From positions 16,956,899 through 17,020,898 of the forward strand of contig NC_084678.1 of the NCBI RefSeq assembly GCF_028389875.1: DNA of 64,000 nt, written 5' to 3'. Every line of letters begins with the position of its first letter. Position 1 is the first letter of the stretch. The notes beneath the pieces were generated by a model. That model did no database searches. It had not been told where the DNA came from and saw only the letters and a program-made list of their open reading frames with translations. The position numbers and the translations under genes were made by a program. The stretch is from Rhea pennata (taxonomy: Eukaryota; Chordata; Aves; Rheiformes; Rheidae). This document shows positions 10,118 through 22,980 of this stretch, piece after piece.

Positions 10118-13100
10118 GTAAGTACTGTTAATTACTAGTTACATGAAGGGCACATGCAATTCTAAGCATTCCTATTCTCTGAAGACAAAAATTCTAAGAG
10201 GCAGGTCAGTCTACCTCATAACAGGGTATTTTAGTGATGTTACCTGCAAGAATCAACTCCTCTCCCTGTATTTAACTTTAGTAAAAGCTTTCAGGGATAT
10301 AGCTGAGACTTCGGTAATCCTGTAATCACCTGGAATCCCATCTTTCTTCCCTGAAATAGGAATAGGAACAAGAGGAGTGGTTTGTTCCATAGATAGGGTA
10401 GTAGCAATTGGAACAGGATTCTGCTATAAAGAAAAGGAAGGTTTTAGTTAGGATTACCCATGCTGGTACAATGTTTGGGAGTAGTTACTCTTTTGTTCTT
10501 CCTTTTCAGACCTTCCTTGAACAAACTAAAACTCGATTTAACAAGAACTACAAAGGAATGAGTTTGTCCAAAATCACAACCACTGTAGGCTTAAACAGTA
10601 AGTAAATCCACCTGGTAATTTTTCTACCTTTCCTGCAATGTTAGACAGTTGTTTCTTCCTTGAAATAGTTAACAAGAATGGACAAGGGGAAAATGGTTCC
10701 TGGAAATAGAGATCTTATCTACTCGCTGCCCATACACTTTTTGTATTTATACTGATGTGACTCTATCCAATCTTATTTGCCACTATTTTATAAGGTATTA
10801 TTCTCCTGTTAAAAGTAGTACTGTTTGTGATTTGCTCCTGTAGAAGACTGTTCCATCCTTACTTAGGAGCGTTGTGTAGGTGCAATCATTTAGAGCACAC
10901 AGCCGTTTCTCACTGGATTGGATTTTTTTCTTTCCCTCTAGTTGGTACTATTGATGTTGGCAAAACTCGGCTAATGTTCTGGGATCTTGGAGGACAGGAA
11001 GAGCTACAGTCTCTTTGGGACAAGGTTAGGGAAGTAATTTTTCTTTTATAAATGATTTTACACCTCTTTCAGAATTGGAGAATTATGATCATTTAGTACT
11101 CATACAGGCTTACTGGTAACCCAAATATTTAGCATTAACACTTTGAGAGTTTCAATTTATCTGCAAGATTGCAAAGATGATGCTTAACATTTGCATTATT
11201 GTTTACAGAAACTAATTATCAACCTCTGTTTGAGGACCATGCCAGTGTTATCATTTGTATGTAATAAATGAGGTCATATCAGTGGTAATTTCCTTACCCA
11301 AAGTCACAGAGGAACCTGACAAGAGATTTCAGGTAGCTCATATAAAAGCTACAGTCTAGTTCTAAATAAAATTAAATATGATTTGAAGTTCTCTGGGTTA
11401 TTTTATACAGCAAGTCAGACCAAGAGAAGGAAAACATTGATGAGAGCAGAAGGATAAAAGCTGAGATGTGTTTTTGAGCTCAGCACTTTCAAGGCTTTTG
11501 CAGTACCACACGGAAATGAAGAATACACCAATATCAACACTTATTCCCCTGTAATATCTGTTCTTGTTGAACAGAGGGTACAGTTTTCCCAGCTGGATGC
11601 TGTTTTGTAGCTACATTAAATGTAGTGTTATTAGAAATCCTGAGCATAATATGCAGCATCCAGATGTCTGGCAAAGAATATTAAAGCAATATGCTCGCAG
11701 GCCAACCAAACATGCCACTTCTGTCGTTGACTTCATTGTTTGATCAAGGCATGTATTCCTGCTGCTACCGTTATCAATCACTTGAGAGTTATTGCTCAAC
11801 TGTGCAGTTCATCAGGCTTAAAAAATATCAGATTCTGCCTGTAATCACCTGGGTTAGAAAGGGAGTCTGCAGATAAACTTCTTCACCTATTTGGTTCAAC
11901 AGGCCTGCAGATGGGACAGGCAGTACATTTTGTGTGCCACCATTCTTTTCTTCAGACAAATATTATGGAACTGGTTATCTCTTTCATATACATTAAAAAA
12001 ATTTGAGGCAGAGGTGGTCCTAGCTGCTATGTACTCTAATATCTGTTACCATTTCAGTATTATGCTGAGTCTCATGGAGTGATCTATGTTATTGACTCCA
12101 CTGATGAGGAGAGGCTCTCAGAATCTAAAAAAGCTTTTGGTGAGTACACTGTATTTTACCAGTACTGTGATTTCATGACATACTGTGTCACAGTGTTCTC
12201 ATTACAATCATGTCTCTCTATGTGTCCTTTAAATAAGCTGTGTCCTGTTGATGGCATGTCTGTAGTGTTTTCGAACATTTGCATAATACATGGCTATGTT
12301 TCGGAGGTGAAAGTGGTGAAGTCAGTGAGCTATTTAAGATTATGGTCTGTCTTGTCCATAAAATAATCCTCAGTTTCATTGTCTGTAATGACCCTGAGTC
12401 TCTTTTTGTGCTTATGTTAATTCTTTCGGAATGTTCATTCCTTATTCCATATTTATCACTTAGTTAATTCTTAGTAATATGCTTGTTGATCAAAATAAAG
12501 TTTTGAATTTGATCTGAAAAAAGATACTGTGATGAATGTAGTCCTGAAAGTTTGGATCAAATCAAACTAATAAGGAGGTGCCTTTTGCTTCTTCCCTATG
12601 TTCAGATAATGTCAAGCATTTGCACAATTTTGTTGTCTAGAATTAGCTAAACATCTCTCCTTTTTTTTTTTTTAATATATATTTCTGTGCTTTATAGAGA
12701 AAATGGTTACTAGTGAAGCTCTGGAAGGGGTTCCTATTCTGGTATTAGCTAACAAGCAGGATGTAGAGGTAAGATCATTGCAGAAAACTTAGTTATTCAA
12801 TGAGCAAATATATACCTATATAAAAAACATATATATCTTGGCTGTTTTGAGCCATTTACATAAATAGAACAAACTGTTTAGCTATGGTGGGTTTTCTTTA
12901 CTGTGACTTGGTATCTTGATACTGTTTCTTCCTGGTTATTCAGCAAAACAATGTTTAGCGGGCTTCTGTTTATGATGTTTTTCCTGGAATTGTACCTGGT
13001 ATTGCAGTACTGCAGTTTGAGTGATTATTCTCTAGATGGAGCTAGATACTTTCAGAGGAATTTGAAATCCCAGAACTTGCAATTGTAACATCTGTTTCAA

Positions 13101-16100
13101 ACACTGTTGATGCTTCCCAGCTTCTTCCCCAGGACTTCCATACCTATCTCAATAAATGTCACTGTAGGAAAAACTGCAGATTTCTGTAGCTGTCACTTTT
13201 AAAAGAGGATTTGGTTGTACTTTATTTATACAGCACAGCAGATTTTTTTTCGTGATCATAAGATTTAGTCATAAATAAAAGAAATTTAATTTTACATCAG
13301 ATGCGGCATGGGATTAAGAGCGAGGACTCCTGATTTCTGGTCCTGGCTTTGCTGTGAACTATCTCTTTTACCTGTTGACAGTGCTGACTCTATTTTCTGT
13401 GTGGAAACTAGAATATTAACTCTCATTTCCACGCAACACAGCAGCTTTTCAGCAGGGAGCAGTCTGCAGTCTTTCCTTTAGTTATTGACAGTTAAACTAT
13501 ATGCAGTGACCCAGAAAGCTGTTCCAGTTTTACCTGTGGCTGTATAGGCATGTTTTGTTTTCAGGGTGTACTATAAAAGCCAGCTCTTCTGGCACCCTAA
13601 CAGGACTAATGAAAAGATACTGAACAAATGAACTTTTTTAACATGGCTAGAAAGAGGTATCTGCTACAGGCCGTGAAGATAAAAACTATGAATAACTCCT
13701 TGCTCCCTCTGGAGGGTCTAAGACTAGCCCACAGATTCAGTACCTTTATGCAGTCATAGAACTGTGACAAGAGATTAGCAAAGCTATACTGACTAGAAGT
13801 GTGTTTATTTTTAATAAACATCTAAATTGTATATTTAGAGAATATGATCTTGGATATAAACAGAGTAAAGCAACGTGAATATTGGTAATAAAATATCATC
13901 GGGACTATAGCTTATTCTGCAGTAATTATTCAGGCTCTCTTAAGCGAGGTTTAGAAAAGTTAGAAGTATCTGTCTTTTCCACTGATCTAGCAGCAGTAAA
14001 GACTTCTGGAAGAAAATTGAACACTATAGGATTATCACTAATAGAGATTTGTCTGCTCTGGATGTCCAGACTTATAATTGTAGTGGAGAATTCTCCCCAG
14101 CTTAACTCTCTTGTTAAGGGGAATCATAACAAGAAAAGACAAGTGGTATCTTAACGTTGCTGGTGTTTGCAGGTGGAGAATAATGCAACTGTTCATGATT
14201 ACATCCTTAAAGGCCAGCAGAATGCTTTTGGTGAAATACATCAGAAGTAGCATGTCTGACCTTTTCTTTTTCTTTTTTTTTTTGTTTTAAGATTACATTC
14301 TTCACAGTAAGCTAACAAATGTTTCAACTCTGACTCACCCAAATCCAGTTCTTGAAATGCCTTAAATTACATGAAGTGTAACAGTTTTCTGGCTCTACCC
14401 CTAAATTACTTGTAGAAGAAAAATTCTCTATTAATAGTCAGTACTACTCTTGAGTAAATTGCATCTACTACGCAGCACTGCCAAACAGGAGGGTGTTAGG
14501 CAGTATCAGGAGAATGAAATACAGTCATAGACTGCAATATACCAATTCAAAGATCTAATATCCTGAAAATAAAGTGCATGAATTTCCCATGTGAAAGGAT
14601 TATGCTCTGTTTAGCCTAGACTAGATCATTTTGCAATTAACTGGGTGGAAAAAAACTGAGTGAAGTGGTTTTGATTTTATTTATTTATTTATTTTAAGTA
14701 ACTGTAGCTTTGTAGGAGAATTAAATATTTTGTGGGCTCACTTTCCAGGTATTGAAGTATTTTGGGGCTACTTTTCAAAGTATTAGGCTGTTTTGCTTAC
14801 CTATCACTTCCTATAGAAAAAAACTGCAAAATATGAGTTTATATTTTCTGTTTTGATGTGAATAATAATGTTTAAACATTATAAAATCTCTATATTTCTG
14901 AGCTGTAAAATGAACTATTAAACCTTGGCAGGGGGAACAGAATGCCTCATTTTGGAGCATTTAAATATACTGGAATAACTGAGCTGAAAAAAGTAGCATA
15001 TGAAAATAATTAGATATTGTATGATGTCTAGGATGTCTCTGGGAGGAAGTCTTGTCTTCCTAGTCTTAAGATAATTTTTGGAAATTTAATTTGAATCCCC
15101 AGAGCCATAACATATCGTTGAAAAATGAGGAGTGGTGGTGAGTAGCTGCATATAGCGGAAGACTCACAATTTTACCTGTTTGTGGTACTGGTACAGACAT
15201 TAGAAATTGCCTTCTCTATGGTGGCCATTTTCAATATCACAGCTTCCTTGTAAAATTGGTTTTCATAAGCTTGCAAAAACAACAATAGCACAGAACATTG
15301 GTCAGGTCGGTTAGACTTTTGTTTTTAGTTAGGCTGTTAACCTGTCTATTGTTAGTTCCTATTTTAGTTTTACTAGCTGATTACTCTTGACATAGCTGAA
15401 GAGCTTATATTTACCTCAGTTTTAATCCTAATACGAAGCTAAGTAACATCATTGCCCACTTGAGGTGGATTTGGCAGGTGGACTGTGCAATTCAATCCGT
15501 TTTGCCTAAAATGGCCACTGATGCTTTTCTGCAGATGACTCCATTTCTAAAGTCACAACCTTGCTTCTTCATATATTTCTGGGTGTACCCTTCCTGACTG
15601 TTAATTTTAGTAATGCTGCTCTGAACCCTTCATAAAACAAACTTTGTTGTACAGTCAGGTCAGTCCTGTGTAGACTGTCTTGAAAAACCTTCATAATAGA
15701 TGTTCTAGCGTGCACTCTTATAGAGTAAGATGAGAAAGAAATAAACTCTTCAGGTTGCGTGAGGTTTGTCTGAAATGTATGGTAGATAAGACCACTCCAG
15801 AAAGGTCATGTGTAGATTTTATTAGTGTAACAATGAGTTGTTTGTGTGATCACAGATTATCTGGTTTCCATAGTTTGCTCTTGGTTTATGCAGTTTCAGT
15901 TGAAAAATAAAACACATCTATAAACAAATATTTTGTAATGGAGCTGGGGGGAGGAAAATAGAGGGGAACTCAAGCCACAGATGACATTTTCTTTTAAGCA
16001 TGAAAAGCTCAAATGCTTCTAGATGAAATGATGACTGATCTACCTCTTCATCTGCTGGACAGGATTCCAATTCATGGCTTCCTCTTGAACCCTAGAACAA

Positions 16101-19100
16101 GGCTTCTTGGAATTGATAGTTCATTGGTGTTGTCCTCTTTGCTGCATGTTATTGTACGTCAATTATTATGTTATTTATTGCTCATCAAAACAAATTAATG
16201 TTGTGATGCAGTGACATCCTACTGTAAAAAATGTAAATGGTGCAAAGTCTCCTCAGAAGCAAAATCCATCCTGACCCAAACTGCTACAGTGGTCAATGGT
16301 TGGACAGTTCTGTGGAAGTTAGAGCAGGTCACAATCATATTAGGAACTGAGAAGAGGAACTACCTAAAATGGATTAAGAGATTTTAGCTGTTTAAAAGAA
16401 AGAAAGAGAGAGAGAGAGAGAAAAAAAAAGCTACAGCAGTTCCAAGCTGCACTTGGAAAGATGGACTTCTCAAAGGCCTCAAAGATGGACAAAGTGAAGG
16501 AGACAGATTTTGTGCTGCTTGTTTCTGGCTGTACGTAGGGACAGAACATGCCATATGTGGCTGGATGTGCAGGTATCCTTTGGAAAGTCCATTTCCCAAC
16601 TCCTTTGCACAGACCAATGCAAGCAGAAATAAAGCTGCCCTTCATTTCCTGTTCAGCTTTCTGTTGCTTTTCAGGGTCTGTGAGTAGGAAGGAAGTGTTG
16701 TCCTCTTTTCAAAATTAATTCACTTGCCGCTCTGTAGTAAGCCTCCAACATCATCCTTAGCTGGTGTCAGTCACTGATAAGAGGTAAAACCGAAGAAAAG
16801 AGTAATAAAAAGAATTTGAATGAGTTTGTCTTGAATCCTGCCTACTGAGAGAGGTTCTATATTTGGGGCAACTGAGGCTGCAGGAATTTATGACTAGACT
16901 GAGTTGCGTTTTGATAATACACTGTACCGCATGTATGAATCCAGGCAACTCCAACAGAGGAGCTTTGAGATGGCACAGTTCAGGGCAGAAGAAACATCGT
17001 TACAGTGCTCTGCATTGTTGTTTTCCACCTTAAACGCTTTCCCATATTTCCTTGAAAGATTCTTAAATGTATCATCAGACAGGAAAGTATTATTATACTA
17101 TAATATTAAACTTTAAACTATTTACCCAGTGGATGACAGCTCATCTTTATGAATTTCAGGCTTTCCATTTTTGAATAAAATACTTGAAATAGCTTGTTAT
17201 GACTTTTGTGTGTGAAGTGATTAACATCTTGAATAGAGTTTCTTGCTCATTGATTGAATCTGCAAGTCTGAAATGTAACTCAGGTCATAAGAAAATACAG
17301 TCATCAGAAGTTGCACAATTAATGGATTCTGGGCCTTTCACAGTGGAAAATCAACAGTCCGGATTCAAGGGCATTGGGTGAGCTGGGTGCCACTAAACTT
17401 CTCTCAATCCATTTCTTAAGAACTAGTCTTATTCGTAAGCACTAAATCCTGCTTATTTAACACATACTCATCCCCACAGTAATTTCCTATATTTAATTTT
17501 TCCAGAACTGGTGTTTTGCAAAATGGAGAGCTAATATCATTCATTTCCATCCTTATGCTAAGTTAAGGCCCAGACTTGTAGGAGACTGAATTCCTGTTTG
17601 TACATAGTCTGTACTCCTAAAGTATACATCCACTTGGACTAATCCTTAAGACTCGCAAGGATTTCATTTGAGATCTCAGTAAACACTTGCCCAACACATA
17701 GATTTGAGCCTAACTGAAGGACTAAAATGTCTTTGCAGAGAGGAGGAGAAAGTTGGGCTCATGGCCACCTAAAGTGCTTGATGATTTGTCTAAGGCTTCT
17801 GAGAGAAAGTGAGTATCGAGGTGAGCAAAGGAATTATAGGCTGATGATTTTCTCATTGCTACTTCCATGTTCAAGGAGGAAGAGTACAAATCTAGATTTC
17901 AGTAGGGCAGGTCTTGCTTTCTGTGACATGGATACTCTTTTGCACTTTTTGTTTGCTTTTGTAACTCTTAAGAATAAAGCTTTTCTAGCAATGCTGTGAC
18001 TTATGTCAGGAAAGTAACACACTCGTTTCTCGGGGGTTTTGTTGTTTTGTGTATTTTAAAGTCACTTCCTAGTCATCTGGCTTGTAGACTACAGATGTGC
18101 AAGAGCTGATGGCCATAAGAAACAAAGTGACACCGGTCATCAGAAAATATGCTGCATTCAGTACTGCCAACGTTGTTCTCCTGCATGTAAAATGCAAGCA
18201 AACATGTCCATGGAATATACTAAAATCCTTTAGGATCCTAAAGGAACATGCTGAAATTTAGGAGAGATCACACCCCAGCTATTTTCTAGAAGTGCACTCA
18301 TAGGAAGACAGTATTCACTTTTGTGGAGTTCTGGTAGACAGAGCTTGTGTGCAGTCATTGGGATAGGTTCCAAGAGTATCCAGAGGGGTGTACAGGTTAT
18401 GCTTATTTTCATGACTATTTGCTTGGAAGTATGCATCTTGAGGATCAGAGAGGTGTGGCAAATATGTCTGAAAATAACATCGTATTTGCTGAAATATTAA
18501 TATGTTCAGTTTTTTGGACTCTAAATAATGAATTTACTATGTTAGTGGGTAAAGGAGTTTAACATAATGCCATGATGTAATCCTGATCGAAGCAGAACTG
18601 AGGACTTGGTAGGATTTATTTTAGAAGAAGGTAATAAAGAACTCTTTTATGGTTTCACTTGCAGACCTGTCTGTCAATACCTGATATCAAGACTGCATTT
18701 AGTGACTGCATTAACAAAATTGGAAAGAGAGATTGCCTGACACAAGCCTGCTCTGCTCTTACTGGGTCAGTATGAGAATGGATGGTATTCTGGTTAACTG
18801 AACAGTTGTAGGGGATCATATATGAACAGAAGTACTATGGCATATAATAAACATTGAAAGGGAGCTGTGCTTCCTTCCCAGGAGTGACAGACACTTGTCT
18901 GTTAACTCTAGTCTTGCAGCAGGTCAGTAACTTCATGTGTAATTCCCTTCTATAAAACTTGATGAAAATGTACTAGCCTTGTCTACTGACTGGCTCAGAG
19001 CAACAGGATTTGGAGGTAAGTGGAGCTGTGGATGTTTCTGCTTTATCATCTGCTCTCTAAGCACAGTAATCCTTGCACTGGTTGGCTTGCTGCAGCTTCT

Positions 19101-20203
19101 GACTTAATATAAGTAAGAAAATGTAGCTGTTTATGACACTGATATATACATATATATTTCTATGTGCATATGTGTGTGTATATATGTATGTACATATGTA
19201 TCTGTCTTAATGTTACTGTTGTACACTGGGTCTTGCAGTACTTTAGTTAGTTACATTCTTAATTCTTTGGGTTAAAAGTGCTATTTGGTATAATCCCGTT
19301 ATAGGTGGCTAGAAATATTGTCACCTGAATAAGTGCCTGCCTGTATCAAATTCAAGACTTTGCCTTTTTTTGTCTAACAACAAAGCTGTGATAGGATAAG
19401 AAATGTTCCTTAAACTATGATAAGAAAACTCTTGTCCCTATTGCTAAGAATCAAATGCCGTTAAACAGATGAACGACCACAACGGCAACAGTGGTTAAGC
19501 ACTGTGACTGGAAGAGAAGTGTTAGATAATAATCTTATGAAATGGAACCTTTATAATTCATGTGTTTGTTTTGTTTTGTGCAAACACTTCTAGTTTTGAT
19601 CTGTATGGAATTTCCTCTCAAAATTTCTTTTTGAGTTTGAACTAAAGAAAAAGATTGTGGAAGTCCTGGTTGGGAAGCTGTCAGACCGGTGAGTTGGTGA
19701 GTTGCTTGGCAACCCCAGCACAGATGATTACATAAAATTGGAGACAGAATCGGAAGACTTGATACAGCTGGCCTGAGGTTTGTAGCAAAATAACCTCAAA
19801 CCAGCTGACCGTCAAGTGGTTTGATGCTTCATTCCAAGATTTCCACAGAGTTGATGACTAACTAAATTGGATCTAGACTTGTACAAACACCAGAGAAATA
19901 AAGGATGGAGTTTAAATAGCAAATTAAAACAAAAAAGAAAAAAAAAAAAACAGATCCCCATTGTTTGAGTGTATGAGAAACTAACATAATAATTCCAATA
20001 AATAACTGAAGGGCTGAACACTTTACTTGCTTTTGTAAGTAAGTGGTCAGTTAGGGACTACATAAACTGTAATTATTCTTCTTAATACTCTTGTCTATTT
20101 GTCTTATTTCCTTAGCAAAGGAGTGAATGAGGGAATTGAATGGATGGTGAAGTGTGTGGTGAGGAATATTCACCGACCCCCAAGACAGAAGGACATCACG
20201 TAA
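10025..20203 (+). CDS. ARFRP1: ARFRP1: ADP-ribosylation factor-related protein 1 (complete, 7 coding exons)
   Basis: Coding exons: 10025-10117, 10510-10597, 10942-11024, 12058-12139, 12698-12768, 18665-18765, 20116-20203; 606 bases, 201 residues, the same length as human. It is an ARF-family small GTPase of the trans-Golgi, needed to bring ARL1 and its golgins to the membrane and for cargo sorting there (family knowledge). Visible motifs: P-loop GLDNAGKT at 24-31; switch I TTTVGLN at 54-60; switch II WDLGGQE at 74-80, with Q79; base-binding NKQD at 134-137; and CSAL at 168-171. The N-terminus is MYTLLSGLY, so there is no Gly2 for myristoylation; as in yeast Arl3p, membrane targeting is thought to use N-terminal acetylation. 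The basic C-terminus RPPRQKDIT is conserved. The start is fixed by homology and follows GCAGG. It shares a promoter with ZGPAT. Confidence 0.98.
10510..10597 (+). CDS. ARFRP1: ARFRP1 coding exon (switch I)
   Basis: Residues 32-60 (TFLEQTKTRFNKNYKG to TTTVGLN) plus one base of I61. Acceptor CTTTTCAG|ACC, donor AACA|GTAAGT. Nearly identical to human. Confidence 0.97.
10942..11024 (+). CDS. ARFRP1: ARFRP1 coding exon (switch II)
   Basis: It completes I61 and encodes residues 62-88 (GTIDVGKTRLMFWDLGGQEE to SLWDK). It holds the DLGGQ motif. Acceptor CCCTCTAG|TTGG, donor AAG|GTTAGG, phase 0. Confidence 0.97.
12058..12139 (+). CDS. ARFRP1: ARFRP1 coding exon (residues 89-115)
   Basis: YYAESHGVIYVIDSTDEERL through KKAF, plus one base of E116. 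Acceptor CATTTCAG|TATTAT, donor TTTG|GTGAGT. Residue 93 is Ser, in YYAESHG, where human has Cys (YYAECHG). Confidence 0.97.
12698..12768 (+). CDS. ARFRP1: ARFRP1 coding exon (NKQD)
   Basis: It completes E116 and encodes residues 117-139 (KMVTSEALEGVPILVLANKQ, DVE). It has the guanine-specificity motif NKQD. Acceptor TTTATAG|AGAAAA, donor GAG|GTAAGA, phase 0. Confidence 0.97.
13298..13420 (+). repeat. Possible MIR-like SINE remnant
   Basis: The segment 'gcgaggactcctgatttctg', followed by 'gtcctggctttgctgtgaact' and further on 'tgtgtggaaac', resembles the 5' and core part of MIR-type SINEs (gactcctgggttctagtcctggctctgcc). It is diverged and was judged by eye. Confidence 0.35.
14173..14250 (+). 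other. Candidate alternative last exon of ARFRP1
   Basis: A strong acceptor, GTGTTTGCAG|GTGG, sits at 14171-14172. The preceding ARFRP1 exon ends in phase 0, and from here the frame stays open for 25 codons (VENNATVHDYILKGQQNAFG, EIHQK) to TAG at 14248-14250. A perfect AATAAA lies downstream at 14568-14573. If used, it would replace residues 140-201, including the CSAL motif. No homolog is known to me and the signals may be chance. Confidence 0.25.
16398..16430 (+). repeat. (AG)n/(A)n simple repeat
   Basis: Runs of AAAG and AG are followed by nine A. It is a purine-rich microsatellite within the ARFRP1 intron. Confidence 0.9.
18665..18765 (+). CDS. ARFRP1: ARFRP1 coding exon (residues 140-172)
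   Basis: TCLSIPDIKTAFSDC through CLTQACSALT, plus two bases of G173. Acceptor CACTTGCAG|ACC, donor CTGG|GTCAGT, phase 2. It contains CSAL, the fifth nucleotide-binding motif. Human has TSKIGRRD where this has INKIGKRD. Confidence 0.97.
19141..19202. repeat. TA/TG-rich simple repeat
   Basis: Alternating TA, CA and TG steps (tatatacatatatat, then gtgtgtatatatgtatgt) make a degenerate microsatellite in the last ARFRP1 intron. Confidence 0.8.
20116..20203 (+). CDS. ARFRP1: ARFRP1 last coding exon
   Basis: It completes G173 and encodes residues 174-201 (KGVNEGIEWMVKCVVRNIHR, PPRQKDIT), then TAA at 20201-20203. Acceptor TTTCCTTAG|CAAAGG. It forms the C-terminal helix of the GTPase fold and is nearly identical to human. 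Confidence 0.97.
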
Positions 20204-20993
20204 GAAATTCCAAGTTAGTCAAGCAACGGACACCCTCTTTCCATGCAGTTTCCTGTTCTCTTTAAAGAAGAAGGTCCACAGGATTCCTCTTAAACCTGAT
20301 TCTTTCCTAAGTTTATTTGGAAACAAACATTCTCTTTCTGTGTCGGGGGGAAAAAAAATTGAGCAAAGGATTCTAACTGTGAGGAAAAAAAAATCCCTTG
20401 CATTGTGTATTAAGTCATTGGCCAGAGAGCATAGACTTCCCAAAGGCTGAGTGGCAATCCACACTTTGTTGCCGATGCAAAGGACTTAATTTTCTACTGT
20501 ATTGCTGTGTGATTCTTAGTCTGTTAATCTAACAGGGGCTAGAGGCCAGTGAAATGGAACTCCCCCTTGAAGGAACTGGGTAGGTGAATCTGAAAGGAGA
20601 GGGGGAGCCTGGAGGATGGCTGTCCTTTTAACCGAGCTAATACCTCACTGTTCCAGCCCCATGGTTACTCTACATGGTGTTATTGGCCCTCTTATGCTGT
20701 TGTTTGTATAATGAGAAGAGACGATGATTACAACTCAATTTTCAGTGGGCACGTTGATTCGTGACTTTTACCTGTGGTAAATGCAGACATGGAAGCCAGC
20801 AACTGCACAATGGTACACTGCTTATAATGGGTATTCTTAACAGGATGTGACCTTCAGAAGTGCTGCTGATCTCTGTTGTGCAGTCTCTAATGGTAAGAAT
20901 AATTGGTATTTTCTGTAACCAGAGGGAATTGTGGTCCTCTCTGTATTTTCTGGGCTGAAAGCTAAATGTCTAGGCAGGGAGAAATCAGTATGC

Positions 20994-20999
20994 AATAAA
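20994..20999 (+). terminator. ARFRP1: Candidate ARFRP1 polyadenylation signal
   Basis: This is the first perfect AATAAA that I see downstream of the ARFRP1 stop, about 0.8 kb after it. Cleavage would fall near 21010-21030. Not tested by transcript data. Confidence 0.5.
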
Positions 21000-22149
21000 G
21001 GGTCCTACTACTTTAAACTTCTCACGCTGAAACAACTGATGAGTCGTGTAAGTACAGCAGTGGTTGTACTTGGCCCTCTAGTTTTGCAAATGCAAACAAG
21101 AACAAATGGCAGCTCTCAAAGGCAAATAGTTCACTTCCCATGTGGCCTACTCAACTGTGATTCTGTTGACATATCACTAACATACAGATAAAAAATATTC
21201 AGAGAAATAACAATTTGATGTATTTTACAGTGGTTTGGCAGTGGTTGTTGCTCTCTCTCTCTCTGTTTCAGTCACTCTTTGTACTGATAGCCATTCTATG
21301 CTGTTTGCTCATATTGTGAAGGAAACATTTTTCTAGCTCAGTTTTATCAAGTTAGAAAGTGGCATTTGTTTAAAGAACTATTATACAATCACCTGTCTAA
21401 AAACTTTCTTCATGCAACTTACTGCAGAATTTTTTCATGTGAGAACATAACTCATTTTCTCACATTTGAGTCGAAGTATCAAGGCACTGGAGTATGTCAT
21501 AAGTTCATGAAGTCAATGGAAATAGTATGTACATACTGGAGAGCAGACTCCTCTCACTTCTCAAAAAAGCTAGGATAAGAAGGCTAGGCAAATTGTTGGC
21601 TGACATTTTTTTTTTTTTTGGTGCTTTCTCTGCCCCTTGGAGTGCACACTAGCTGTGTTATCCACCACTTTGTCAGACTGACTTCTCTGATGGAAATTAG
21701 TTCTGTCAATTAGTGCACTAGGAGAAGGTGGCTGGATACTACAGAAGAGATCATTGCAGTAATCCATGCAGAGTAATTGGTATGCTGTGGGTAACCAACT
21801 GATTTGTCTGTATGAGGAAAAAACATATGCCACATAACTTCTTTGTGTGGGTGAGGCAGGCTGCCTTTAAAGTCAGTGCTTTTTCTTCTTTCTTAGAATG
21901 GAGTTGGTTACATGCAACAACTGTATGATCTGCCTATTAGCAATGAGATTTTTTTTTTAATTGTTAGATTTTGTAATAATCCACAGTCCCAAAAGGTGAA
22001 GTCAGTGCAAATTCGTAATACTTTGCTCTAGTGGCATGGCAGATTTCTTTACACTTTCCTTTACAGAAAGCTCGAAGTAATTCATTAGAGAAGCAGCCAG
22101 TGTATCTTAAAACCTTTTAAGACCTTTTCATCTCTTTGCTGAAGAAAGC

Positions 22150-22176
22150 GGGGGGGGGGGGGGGGGAGGGGGAGAG
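22150..22176 (+). repeat. Poly-G tract
   Basis: Seventeen consecutive G are followed by AGGGGGAGAGGG. It can form a G-quadruplex on the plus strand. Its exact length may be unreliable because such runs are hard to sequence. Confidence 0.9.
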
Positions 22177-22927
22177 GGATGATCTTAAAGGGCCTTTGCT
22201 GATGCATTCAACCATTTCTGTGTATGTTCTGTTAATGGAGCCCAGTTTAGCAGGATATATAACTGCCTCTTTAATCCCAGTGGGAAAGATCATTTAAATG
22301 TGGAAGGAAAAAGGGAAAAGCTGCTATTTGTGTTCTGTAGCATGTTGAAAATCAGTGGATTCTTGGCAGAAACTCAGAATTGAGTAGAAATGTTGGAAAC
22401 TGAACCTCAGACCAGCCCATTCGTCACTCTGTAGACAGCTTTCCTGGAAAAAAAGTGATTGATTCCTAACTAAAGTCATTCCAGTATCTGATATGGATCA
22501 CTTGCAGTTACTTGCTGTTGTTAGACTGGATGATATAATGTAGCATCTGAGTTTGCATTTGCATGGTGCTGATGTCAACACCATATCCCAGAAGAATTCA
22601 GCTGCAGTAGATCTGATTCAAAAACCAGAGATCTCTTTAGGCACCTTCAGACCTAGTGACCTGCCTCGTATTTCTTTTTCACTCTATGAATGTAGAAGAT
22701 CTCTTGAAGATTATTCACCTACTGTAAGAAGTAGGATTTTCTCCGGCTTCTGCATGTGATGCAAGGCTGACAGTTTCAAGTGTGCAACAGAATTGGATAA
22801 GCAATGGCCATTAGTTTTAAGGGAAATCTCTTTCACTTGGCCACTCTGAAAGTTTGAGTATTTTCACGGTGTCCAGGTGGTCCTGGCTCTTGCTTCTCTT
22901 GACAGGATTGGTGTCAAAAATGAAACT

Positions 22928-22980
22928 GAAAAAAAAACAAAAACAAAAACAAACAAAAAAAAAAAAAAAAAAACAAACAG
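22928..22980 (+). repeat. A-rich tract
   Basis: Runs of A are broken by single C (aaaaacaaaaacaaacaaa and a long A run). It is a low-complexity tract or the decayed tail of a retroposed element; no body of an element was recognised upstream. Confidence 0.85.

Larger units (their letters stand above)
12769..18664 (+). other. ARFRP1: ARFRP1 largest intron (5.9 kb)
   Basis: AT-rich intron. It contains a possible alternative terminal exon at 14173-14250, a possible MIR-like SINE near 13300-13420 and an (AG)n run at 16398-16430. Apart from these I see no conserved coding content. Confidence 0.7.
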
